The position numbers and the translations under genes were made by a program. From BS150m-G50 sp964517435 (GTDB lineage Bacteria > CAIWAD01 > BS150m-G50): 64,000 nucleotides of DNA. Positions 24,925 to 32,540 of the stretch are shown here, piece after piece (position 1 is the first letter of the stretch; each line of letters opens with the position of its first letter). The DNA lies in assembly GCA_964517435.1 (NCBI GenBank), contig CAZFEC010000006.1, forward strand, positions 1-64,000, written 5' to 3'. A model generated the notes under the pieces. That model had not been told where the DNA came from, ran no database searches, and saw only the letters and a list, made by a program, of their open reading frames with translations.

Positions 24925-26055
24925 ATGCCGCTCCTCTCCCGCTACCTGCTGCGCAAGTTCTACTTCACGCTGTTGTTCATGCTGCTGGCCGTCGTCATCA
25001 TTTTCCTGACGGTCGATCTGATGGAGAACCTGAACCACTTTCTCGACAGCGAGATCCCCACCAGGCAGCTGATCATCTATTATCAGCTCTTCATTCCCCA
25101 GATTGTCTACCTGGTGATGCCGATCGCCATTCTGCTCAGTCTGGTGATCGTTCTGGGAAGCATGGCCCGGCACCGGGAGCTGGACGCGATCAAGAGCGCC
25201 GGCGTTTCCCTCTGGCGGCTGCTGCGCCTCTTTTTCCTGCACGGACTGGTGTTGTCGCTGTTAATGCTGTACCTGGGTGAATCGCTGGCCGCCGACGCCA
25301 ACCGAGAACGGCTCGATATCTACCGCGAGTATGTTCTGAAGGCGAAACGCAAGTTCAAGACGCACCTGGGGCAGGTCTACATTCAGAATGGTGAAGCGGG
25401 CGTCCTGCACATGGGGCACTACGACATCCCCCTGTCGCAGGGGCGGGATATCAATTACGAGGCGATCGGTCCCGTCGAGAGGGGCGCGGCACCAACACAA
25501 CCCGACCAGCGCTTCGTGCTTTTCCGGATCGACGCCGCGCAACTGCGCTTCGATCCCGCCGGTTATGATGATTCGACCGCCTGGGTGTTCCACGACGGCA
25601 TCGTGCGCCACTTCGCGGGTGACACGATTGTCAGCCACGAATTCGTACGCCTGGATACCGTCGATTTGAGAATTACACCGCAGGATCTCGCCAGCACCCA
25701 GCTCGACCCGACCGAGATGAATCTCCAGCAGCTGCGGGAGTTCATCACACGCCTGCGGCTTACCGGCGCCACCACCGGCAAATGGGAAGTCGACCTGCAG
25801 TCGAAGCTGGCCAATCCCTTCGTCTGCGCCATCATGGTACTGTTCGCGCTTCCCTTCGCCGCTTCCCGTCGCAAGGGAGTCGTCGCCATCGGTTTCGGCG
25901 TGAGCCTGCTGGTCAGCTTTCTCTACTACGGTTCGATCATTCTGTTTCGCAATATGGGCTACCACAGCGCCCTCTCCCCGCTCTATGCCGCCTGGTTGCC
26001 TCATCTGGGGTTCCTGGCGCTGGGACTGCTGGCCACGACGCAGGTGCGCAAATAA
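24925..26055 (+). CDS. lptF/lptG: LPS export permease of the LptF/LptG family (second of two)
   Basis: A 376-residue partner of the preceding permease with the same plan: N-terminal helices (LLSRYLLRKFYFTLLFMLLA), the coupling segment LGSMARHRELDAIKSAGVSL, a periplasmic beta domain, and C-terminal helices (SKLANPFVCAIMVLFALPFA, RRKGVVAIGFGVSLLVSFLY). It starts 2 nt after the previous stop with GGAGGAAT just upstream. The pair should form the membrane part of the LPS transport machine. The pepD gene follows 13 nt later, presumably in the same transcript. Confidence 0.9.
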   Translation: MPLLSRYLLRKFYFTLLFMLLAVVIIFLTVDLMENLNHFLDSEIPTRQLIIYYQLFIPQIVYLVMPIAILLSLVIVLGSMARHRELDAIKSAGVSLWRLLRLFFLHGLVLSLLMLYLGESLAADANRERLDIYREYVLKAKRKFKTHLGQVYIQNGEAGVLHMGHYDIPLSQGRDINYEAIGPVERGAAPTQPDQRFVLFRIDAAQLRFDPAGYDDSTAWVFHDGIVRHFAGDTIVSHEFVRLDTVDLRITPQDLASTQLDPTEMNLQQLREFITRLRLTGATTGKWEVDLQSKLANPFVCAIMVLFALPFAASRRKGVVAIGFGVSLLVSFLYYGSIILFRNMGYHSALSPLYAAWLPHLGFLALGLLATTQVRK

Positions 26056-26068
26056 AACCAGAGGAACC

Positions 26069-27529
26069 ATGTCTGACCTGACCGCCGATCTGACGAACCT
26101 GGAACCGCAACCGCTCTGGGAGTATTTCGACGCCATCAGCCGCCTTCCCCGCTGTTCGAAGCGGGAGGAGCGGGTCCGTGCCTGGGTGCTGGAAAAGGCG
26201 GCCGCACTGGGACTGGATTGCCGTGAGGACGCGACCGGCAATATCGCGATCAGCCGTCCCGCCACGCCGGGTCTGGAAGAGGCGCCGGGCGTCATACTGC
26301 AGGCGCACCTGGATATGGTCTGCGAAAAAAGCAGCTCTTCAGGGCACGATTTTGACCGGGATCCGATCCAGCTGCAGATCAACGGCAACCTGCTCACCGC
26401 GCGCGAGACGACCCTCGGCGCCGACAACGGCATCGGTGTGGCGGCGGCGCTGGCGCTGCTGGCCGCTCCGGATCTCAAAGCGGGTCCACTGCAGGCACTC
26501 TTTACGGTTGATGAGGAGACCGGTATGACCGGCGCCCTGGGACTCACGCCGGACTTCATCAACGGGGACTACCTGATCAACCTGGATTCGGAGGAGAGCT
26601 GGGTAATCTGCATCGGATGTGCCGGCGGAATGGACAGCATCCTGCAACCACACTGCGAGTTTTCAAATAGCGACGCCACACCCCTGCTGAAGGTCGAGAT
26701 CGACGGGCTGGCGGGCGGACACTCCGGCGTCGACATCCACACCGGGCGCGGCAACGCCGTCAAAATCCTGGCCGCCCTGTTAAGCGGGCTGGGCGAAGAG
26801 ATGCCATGGCAGCTGCTGGAGCTAAACGGCGGCAGTAAGCACAACGCCATCCCCCGGCAGGCAACGGCGCTCCTGGCACCCGCTGATGTCAAAAAAGCGG
26901 TCGGTGTCATCGAAACCGCTTTCGCCCGGCAGCGTGATATCTTCCAGGCACGGGAGGAAGGACTGGTTTTGCGGCTCTCCCAACCGGCCGGCGATGCATC
27001 CAGGTTGAGCGAGGAGCAGTCCCGGCATCTGATCGGTCTGTTGACCTGCCTGCCTCACGGTGTCGCGGCGATGAGTGCCGAGATTCCCAACCTGGTGGAA
27101 ACCTCGAGCAACCTGGCGATCGTCGACATTGCGCCCGACCGTGGGGAGATCCTCCTGTCACACCGCTCCTCCTCGGCCGCGGCGCTGCAGGCGACCACCG
27201 CTCGGGTGCGGGAGATCGCCCGCGCTTTCAACGCGACCATCGAGCAGGGAAACGGCTATCCCGCCTGGCGCCCGAATCCCGCCTCCGGCCTGCTCAAACA
27301 GGCGAGCCGCATCTACCGCGATCTGACCGGTGAGCAACCGGAGATCGTTTCGATCCACGCCGGGCTGGAGTGCGGCTTGATCGGCTCCCTCCTGCCCCAT
27401 CTCGAGATGATCGCGATCGGACCCACTATCCGCAATCCCCACACACTGGACGAGCTGGTGGAAATCGACAGCGTCGCTCAATTCTGGCGCTTCCTGCGCA
27501 GGCTGGTCACCGAGCTGGTCAATCGGTAA
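26069..27529 (+). CDS. pepD: Aminoacyl-histidine dipeptidase (M20 family, PepD)
   Basis: A cytoplasmic metallopeptidase of 486 residues that splits Xaa-His and other dipeptides. M20 metal and catalytic motifs are present: LQAHLDMVCEK (His ligand), LGADNGIGVAAALAL (bridging Asp), TVDEETGMTGALGL (Glu pair), NLDSEE, and a late His in IGPTIRNPHTLDEL. The lid-domain phrase EIDGLAGGHSGVDIHTGRGN is typical of PepD. The start at 26069 is preferred because GAGGA lies 3-7 nt upstream; longer versions overlap the permease gene. It ends the lptF/G operon; a gene-free region with an ncRNA candidate follows. Confidence 0.93.
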   Translation: MSDLTADLTNLEPQPLWEYFDAISRLPRCSKREERVRAWVLEKAAALGLDCREDATGNIAISRPATPGLEEAPGVILQAHLDMVCEKSSSSGHDFDRDPIQLQINGNLLTARETTLGADNGIGVAAALALLAAPDLKAGPLQALFTVDEETGMTGALGLTPDFINGDYLINLDSEESWVICIGCAGGMDSILQPHCEFSNSDATPLLKVEIDGLAGGHSGVDIHTGRGNAVKILAALLSGLGEEMPWQLLELNGGSKHNAIPRQATALLAPADVKKAVGVIETAFARQRDIFQAREEGLVLRLSQPAGDASRLSEEQSRHLIGLLTCLPHGVAAMSAEIPNLVETSSNLAIVDIAPDRGEILLSHRSSSAAALQATTARVREIARAFNATIEQGNGYPAWRPNPASGLLKQASRIYRDLTGEQPEIVSIHAGLECGLIGSLLPHLEMIAIGPTIRNPHTLDELVEIDSVAQFWRFLRRLVTELVNR

Positions 27530-27661
27530 TCCATTGCTACGACACACATTTCACCCAGCCTGGGACAGTATTTGTCCGGGCGAGGGACGCCGTTTGTCTT
27601 TTCGTAAGTCTTGAAAGCGAAATCTGACTTGAGTTTTCAGCACTTAGGGGGCGAAAGTGCG

Positions 27662-27678
27662 CTGGCACGGTTATTGTA
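27662..27678 (+). promoter_or_regulatory. Sigma-54 (-24/-12) promoter candidate
   Basis: CTGGCACGGTTATTGTA: the -24 half TGGCACG is exactly consensus; the -12 half is TTGT where TTGC is usual. The GG and the -12 G are separated by the required 10 nt. Predicted transcription start is about 27689. Confidence 0.5.
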
Positions 27679-27688
27679 TATATACTTA

Positions 27689-27802
27689 GCGAAGTCAGGG
27701 TCCTTCTATTTTTTATCTCCTTCAATGGTTGGGCACTGGATAAATGGAATGCGTGATTTCCTCTTTTGCCCTGACTTTAAGCATTCCATTTATCCGTTTT
27801 TT
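27689..27802 (+). ncRNA. Candidate structured small RNA with pseudoknot topology and terminator
   Basis: From the predicted start at 27689 the transcript would be about 114 nt. AAGTCAGGG (27692..27700) is perfectly complementary to CCCTGACTT (27769..27777), and GGATAAATGGAATGC (27738..27752) to GCATTCCATTTATCC (27781..27795). The arms interleave without sharing bases, which is pseudoknot topology. The 15-bp stem is followed by G and six T (27797..27802), a terminator. No open reading frame with a ribosome site lies inside. The class is unknown to me and function cannot be assigned. Confidence 0.45.
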
Positions 27803-27983
27803 ACGTCCGGACCACTACCGCAATCTGAACTTGAGTTTCGGAAGCTCGAACCCTGTCCTCCGGCGCTGTCTTGTACTGGTCGCTTCAAACCGAAGCATTG
27901 ACTGATGTACCATCGCAGGACATTATTTGCGAGCATCGGAATAACACGCTAAATTGATGCAGTACACCAAGCCAGTGAGGACA

Positions 27984-28751
27984 ATGACCGCAACCGACAA
28001 CTCCCCTGTCAGCGCGAATGCGCTCTACTTCATCGCCGATGCCCACCTGGGCAACCGCCATCACCGGCAGGCTACGCCGTCCCGCGAGCGGCTCTATGCC
28101 TTCTGGCGTTCGATTGGCCGTCCCGGCAACACGCTCTACATTCTGGGCGACCTGTTCGACTTCTGGTTCGAATGGCCGGAGGCGATACCGCAGCGTCATT
28201 TCCAGACCCTGGTGGAACTGCGCCGCCTGGTGGAGGCTGGCGTGGAGGTGCACCTGCTGCCCGGCAACCATGATTTTCACTTTGGACCGGTGTTGCGGAG
28301 CGAAGTCGGCGTTCAGACCCACCCTGAACCACATCGTTTCGAATGGGGCGGCAAACGCTGGCTGGTCCGGCACGGCGACGGCCTCAATCTGGACGATCAC
28401 AGCTACCTTCGCCTGAAGCGGGTGCTGCGTAATCCGCTGAACATCGCGCTCTATCGCCTGCTGCCTCCCGCCCTCGGCATGGCGATCGCCGATTTCGTCT
28501 CCAGCCGCAGTTCGCGACGCCAGACTCCCCCCCCTTCCATCCAACTGCAGCATATGGAGCGCTACGCGGGCCGGCAGCTGCAGGAAGGTATCGATTTCGT
28601 CGTGATGGGCCATATCCATTATCCCACCCGCGGCGGCGCCGACCAGGGTCAATGGGTCATTCTGGGCGACTGGATCAATCAGTTCTCCTATGCGTGTTTT
28701 GACGGCAACGCTCTGCAGTTGAAGGAATTCTCTCCTGATGACAACCTCTGA
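27984..28751 (+). CDS. lpxH: UDP-2,3-diacylglucosamine hydrolase-like metallophosphoesterase
   Basis: A 255-residue calcineurin-like phosphoesterase of the LpxH type, which cleaves UDP-2,3-diacylglucosamine in lipid A synthesis at the inner membrane. Metal-binding motifs are in order: FIADAHLGN (DxH), ILGDLFDFWFEWP (GDxxD), LPGNHDFH (GNHD), VRHGDGLN and VMGHIHYPT (GHxH). The ATG at 27984 is chosen because GTGAGG is just upstream; an ATG at 27957 would add nine residues without a ribosome site. The LPS permeases upstream support a role in LPS. The 3' end overlaps the penicillin-binding protein gene by 14 nt. Confidence 0.85.
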   Translation: MTATDNSPVSANALYFIADAHLGNRHHRQATPSRERLYAFWRSIGRPGNTLYILGDLFDFWFEWPEAIPQRHFQTLVELRRLVEAGVEVHLLPGNHDFHFGPVLRSEVGVQTHPEPHRFEWGGKRWLVRHGDGLNLDDHSYLRLKRVLRNPLNIALYRLLPPALGMAIADFVSSRSSRRQTPPPSIQLQHMERYAGRQLQEGIDFVVMGHIHYPTRGGADQGQWVILGDWINQFSYACFDGNALQLKEFSPDDNL

Positions 28752-30876
28752 GCAGAAAAAGCGCCGCTGGAGGCGTTGGCTGCCGCTGTTGCTCCTGGTG
28801 CTGGCGGTCGGCTGGTTGACCTGGCTGGTGAGCGGCGTACCCGCTTTCGACGAGCTGGAGACCTTCAATCCCCCCTTCGCTACCCGCATCTACTCGGCTG
28901 ACAGCGTCCTGCTGGGGGAGTACTTCAACGAGCGGCGGGTGTATGTGCCGCTCGGTGAAATCGCCGCCAGCCTGCCGGAAGCGACCATCGCCCTGGAGGA
29001 TCACCGCTTTTACGCACACTGGGGCGTCGACCTGCTGCGGATCGTCCAGGCGATTCTGATCGACATCAGACACCTCTCCTTCCGGCAGGGAGGATCGACC
29101 CTGACGCAGCAGCTGGCCAAGAACCTGTTCCTCACCCAGGAAAAATCGATCACCCGCAAGTTACGGGAAATCCTCACCGCCATTCAACTAGAGCGCACCT
29201 ACTCCAAGGCGGAGATACTGGAGATGTATCTCACGCTGAGTTACTTCGGCCATGGCGCCTATGGTGTGCACGCCGCCGCCGGGCTCTATTTCGACAAGAT
29301 GCCGCATGAACTGGAACTGCAGGAATCGGCGCTTCTGGTAGCACTGTTGCGCGCGCCGGCGCTCTATTCCCCCTGGAATCACCCGGGCCGGGCGATCAAA
29401 CGGCGCAACCTGGTGCTGAACCTGATGGAGCAGCAGCAGCTGCTCACTCCCGCCCAGGCCGATACTACGCGTGCTATGCCGCTGGACGTCCGGGAGCGGC
29501 AGACCGGCAGCCGCACGCTGGCGCCATATTTCGTCGAACATGTGCGGCAACAGCTGGAGATCATGCGGGGGCTTTCCCGACATCCCGATCCCGACTCCAA
29601 CCTGCCGATGCTGCGGGAGGATATCTACGACAACGGGCTCAACATTCACACGACACTCAACTCCCGCTTCCAGGCACTGGCGGAAACGCTGTTGACGAAA
29701 CAGCTGCTGGTGCAGGATACTATCGCCTGCGATTATTTCCGCGGCCGGGGCGCCCGGGAGTACTTCCAGTTACGCCACCCGGGGGCAACACCGGAGCGGC
29801 TCGATTCGCTGCTGGCCGATACGCTGCTGCTGGACTCCCTTCTGCAGACTCATCTGCTGCCGCAGGGCGCCTTCCTGGCACTCTCCCCGCACACCGGCGA
29901 CATCCTGGCCATGATCGGGGGGCGCGATTTCGCGACCTACAAATTCAACCGGGCGGTACAGGCGGTGCGCCAGCCCGGTTCGCTGTTCAAACCGGTGCTC
30001 TACCTGGAGGCATTGGAGGCGGGTTACCCGGCGACCTTCCGTCTACCAAACCAGGACATCGTCGTGGAGGAAGCCGACGGCAAACGGTGGACACCGCGTA
30101 ACTGGGACGGTTCCCGCGGAGGTGTGATGACCCTGCGGCAGGGGCTGGAGAAGTCGCTGAACCTGATCAGCGTACGCCTGATGATGGAGGCGGTACCGCC
30201 CTATCGGGTGGTGGAACGCGCCCACAGCCTGGGTATCTCAACGCCGCTGGCGGAGGATTACACGCTGGCGCTCGGCTCCAGCGGGGTGGTGCCTCTGGAG
30301 ATCGCGGCGGCATATTCCGTATTTGCCGCCCGGGGCATCTACCACACGCCGCAGGCGATCCGTAGAATCCAGGACCGCCACGGTAATTTGTTACACCGCT
30401 TTCGCAATCCGGGCGAGGTGGTGCTGGCCAACTCCTCCGCGTTTCTGATCACGACGCTGCTGCAGGGTGTTGTGGACGGCGGCACCGCGGGAGCCGTGCG
30501 ATGGCGACACGGCTGTTATCTGCCCCTGGCCGGCAAAACCGGCACTACCAACAGTTTCACCGACGCCTGGTTCATCGGCTACACGCCGGATCTGGTGGTG
30601 GCGGTCTGGATCGGCATGGACGATCCCGCTTTCAAACTGGGACGCGGGCAATACGGCGGCAAGGTGGCACTGCCGGTTTTCGCGCAGTTTATTAAACAGG
30701 TTTACAGAGAGGGCTGGTACGAACCAGCCGAATTCCCGGTACCGACCGAGATCATCATCGCGGAAGTGTGCGAAGAGAGCGGCGAACCGGCTTCACCGCT
30801 CTGTCCCCGTATCGTCGACGAGTACTTCCTCGACGGCACGATGCCGCTCCAGCAGTGCCGACTCCACTCCCGCTGA
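28738..30876 (+). CDS. Bifunctional penicillin-binding protein (PBP1A type, class A)
   Basis: A 712-residue membrane-anchored peptidoglycan synthase. One helix near the N-terminus (WLPLLLLVLAVGWLTWLV) is followed by a GT51 glycosyltransferase domain with catalytic E87 in ALEDHRFYAHWGVD and the phrases GGSTLTQQLAKNLFL and RKLREILTAIQLER. The transpeptidase domain has S415-L-F-K418 (PGSLFKP), S473-L-N475 and K600-T-G602 (GKTGTTNSFTDAWF). It polymerises and crosslinks glycan strands in the periplasm. It overlaps the lpxH-like gene, so both are in one operon with the radical SAM and DUF4416 genes downstream. The final 50 residues are a short tail with a few Cys. Confidence 0.95.
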   Translation: MTTSEQKKRRWRRWLPLLLLVLAVGWLTWLVSGVPAFDELETFNPPFATRIYSADSVLLGEYFNERRVYVPLGEIAASLPEATIALEDHRFYAHWGVDLLRIVQAILIDIRHLSFRQGGSTLTQQLAKNLFLTQEKSITRKLREILTAIQLERTYSKAEILEMYLTLSYFGHGAYGVHAAAGLYFDKMPHELELQESALLVALLRAPALYSPWNHPGRAIKRRNLVLNLMEQQQLLTPAQADTTRAMPLDVRERQTGSRTLAPYFVEHVRQQLEIMRGLSRHPDPDSNLPMLREDIYDNGLNIHTTLNSRFQALAETLLTKQLLVQDTIACDYFRGRGAREYFQLRHPGATPERLDSLLADTLLLDSLLQTHLLPQGAFLALSPHTGDILAMIGGRDFATYKFNRAVQAVRQPGSLFKPVLYLEALEAGYPATFRLPNQDIVVEEADGKRWTPRNWDGSRGGVMTLRQGLEKSLNLISVRLMMEAVPPYRVVERAHSLGISTPLAEDYTLALGSSGVVPLEIAAAYSVFAARGIYHTPQAIRRIQDRHGNLLHRFRNPGEVVLANSSAFLITTLLQGVVDGGTAGAVRWRHGCYLPLAGKTGTTNSFTDAWFIGYTPDLVVAVWIGMDDPAFKLGRGQYGGKVALPVFAQFIKQVYREGWYEPAEFPVPTEIIIAEVCEESGEPASPLCPRIVDEYFLDGTMPLQQCRLHSR

Positions 30877-30889
30877 CGGAAACCTGCTC

Positions 30890-31813
30890 ATGTATCCGAC
30901 GTTGTATACTTTCAATCGTTACTGCCGGGAACACTACGGCCGACGTCTGGTCAAGGTCGTACTCGACGCCGGCGCACCCTGTCCCCATCGCAAGGGTCCG
31001 GAGGGCGGTTGCAGCTTCTGCGATCCCGGCGCCTACACGCCTGTCTCCCGGGGGCCCCTGCCGTTGCGCGAGCAGCTGGAGCAGGGAATCGCCGTCATGG
31101 GGCGGCGCTATCAGGCGGAGGCTTTCGCGGCCTACTTTCAGAGCAACACCAACACCGCCCTGCCGCTGGAACGGCTGCGGGAAATGCTGGAGACCGCGGC
31201 CGCGCACACGGACATCAAGATGATCTTTCTCGCCACCCGGCCCGACTGGCTGCAGGAGGCGGTTCTGGAGTTGCTGGCGGAGTACGGCCGGCGGTTGCCG
31301 CTCTGGGTCGAGCTGGGTATTCAATCCCTGCACGATGACACCCTCCTCCGTATCAACCGCGGGCATGATGCACGTTGCGCGCTGGAAGCCTGCGCCCGTC
31401 TGCACATGACTGCTTTACCGGTGGTGGCGCACATGATTCTCGGTCTGCCGGGGGAGACGGCGGCGATGATGAAGCAGTCGTTACGGGGCCTGGCGGACGC
31501 GGGGATCGCGGGAATCAAGCTGCACCACCTGCAGGTGCACCGTGACACGCGTCTCGCGGCAATGTATGCCGAGGGTGCCGTGACCGTCTTCGAACTGGAG
31601 GAATACCTGCGGCTGCTCTGCGAGCTGGTTCCCTGGTTGCCGCCGCGCGCGGTCATCTTCAGGCTCTTCGCCGAAGCGCGCGACGACCGTCTGATCGCAC
31701 CGCGCTGGGAACTGCCGAAGGCGACGGTTATCGATCTCATCCATAAGAAACTGGAGGCGGAAGGTGTGCGCCAGGGTTCCGCCTATACAGACTCCGCCGA
31801 GGGAGAAGTGTGA
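30890..31813 (+). CDS. Radical SAM protein of the YtqA/TIGR01212 family
   Basis: A 307-residue radical SAM enzyme. The start at 30890 gives the typical N-terminus of this family (YPTLYTFNRYCREHYGRRLV). The cluster-binding region has Cys in APCPHRKGPEGGCSFCDPGA. Further family phrases are FQSNTNTALPLERLREML, WVELGIQSLHDDTLLRINRGHD, VVAHMILGLPGE and GIKLHHLQVHRDTRLA. The substrate of the family is not established to my knowledge; the YtqA name does not define a reaction. It follows the penicillin-binding protein by 13 nt and overlaps the DUF4416 gene (TGATG). Confidence 0.88.
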   Translation: MYPTLYTFNRYCREHYGRRLVKVVLDAGAPCPHRKGPEGGCSFCDPGAYTPVSRGPLPLREQLEQGIAVMGRRYQAEAFAAYFQSNTNTALPLERLREMLETAAAHTDIKMIFLATRPDWLQEAVLELLAEYGRRLPLWVELGIQSLHDDTLLRINRGHDARCALEACARLHMTALPVVAHMILGLPGETAAMMKQSLRGLADAGIAGIKLHHLQVHRDTRLAAMYAEGAVTVFELEEYLRLLCELVPWLPPRAVIFRLFAEARDDRLIAPRWELPKATVIDLIHKKLEAEGVRQGSAYTDSAEGEV

Positions 31814-32346
31814 TGTCCCAACCGCAACCGCCCGCACCGGGCCTGCTGACGATCAGCCTGCTGTACCGCGAGCCGGAGCGGCTGGAGTCGATTCGGTCAC
31901 GCCTGACATCCGAGTTCGGCCCGGTAGCAGCGGAGCTCGCCCCGTTCCGGTTCGACTTCACCGACTACTACGCGGCGGAGCTGGGTACCCCGCTCTGGCG
32001 CGCGATTCTGTCCTTCGAAGCACCGCTAGCGCGGGAACAGCTGGCCGCGGTCAAGTTGCGGACCAACCGGCTGGAAGAGGCGTGGAGCGAAGCCGGCCAC
32101 CGCAGCGTGAATCTCGATCCCGGTCTGATTACGCGCGAGAACTTCCTCCTGGCGACCGGCAAGAACTCCCCGCATCGGGTCTACCTCGCGGAGGGAGTCT
32201 ACGCCGACCTGACCCTTATCTACCAGCAAGGCGCTTTTCAGATATTGCCCTGGACCTACGCCGACTACCGCGTGGCACCGGTGCGCGAATGGCTGCAACT
32301 GGTACGGCAGCGGCTGCTGACATTACTTGCCGGCAGCGGCGCATAA
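31813..32346 (+). CDS. DUF4416 family protein
   Basis: A 177-residue cytoplasmic protein of the DUF4416 family. Phrases I recognise are RFDFTDYYAAELGTPLWRAI, KLRTNRLEEAW, RSVNLDPGLITRENFLLATG, HRVYLAEGVYADLTLIYQ and LPWTYADYR. No function is known. The ATG at 31813 shares its A with the TGA of the radical SAM gene and has GGGAGA 6 nt upstream, so translation is probably coupled. It ends the operon. Confidence 0.85.
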   Translation: MSQPQPPAPGLLTISLLYREPERLESIRSRLTSEFGPVAAELAPFRFDFTDYYAAELGTPLWRAILSFEAPLAREQLAAVKLRTNRLEEAWSEAGHRSVNLDPGLITRENFLLATGKNSPHRVYLAEGVYADLTLIYQQGAFQILPWTYADYRVAPVREWLQLVRQRLLTLLAGSGA

Positions 32347-32403
32347 ACTCTGCTCCCGCATTTGTCGATAGTTACTGCGAATCACCCGCGTACCGGCCGG
32401 GTG

Positions 32404-32432
32404 CCGAAATCGTCGGTGGGTTCCGAAATCGT
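32404..32432. repeat. Direct repeat upstream of the promoter
   Basis: CCGAAATCGT occurs at 32404..32413 and again at 32423..32432, 19 bp apart (about two helical turns) and just upstream of the promoter at 32453. It could be a tandem binding site for an activator. Confidence 0.35.
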
Positions 32433-32452
32433 ATATAAAGATAACGGTATCG

Positions 32453-32481
32453 TTGACAGCCTTACGGCCCAGGCTTATCTT
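32453..32481 (+). promoter_or_regulatory. Sigma-70 promoter of the iron-sulfur protein gene
   Basis: TTGACA (32453..32458), a 17-nt spacer and TATCTT (32476..32481) lie about 60 nt before the start codon. GATAACGGT (32440..32448) sits 4 nt before the -35. Confidence 0.6.
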
Positions 32482-32540
32482 GAGCCCAAGCCGGAGTACC
32501 CGGCGCCGTTTCCCTTTGACAAAACCAACCAGGAGCCGCC

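Larger units (their letters stand above)
27530..27983. other. Gene-free stretch carrying an ncRNA candidate cassette
   Basis: No protein gene is supported. The stretch contains an upstream dyad GGACA-N5-TGTCC (27563..27577), a hairpin GCACTT/AAGTGC (27640..27660), a sigma-54-like promoter (27662..27678), a structured transcript candidate with its own terminator (27689..27802), and an imperfect 17-bp direct repeat on either side (27621..27636 and 27822..27838). The leader of the lpxH-like gene takes up the rest. Confidence 0.5.

Noticed and set aside
27885..28889. Long minus-strand frame across the lpxH-like gene
   Set aside because: The plus strand has all metallophosphoesterase motifs; the antisense frame has none and no ribosome site.
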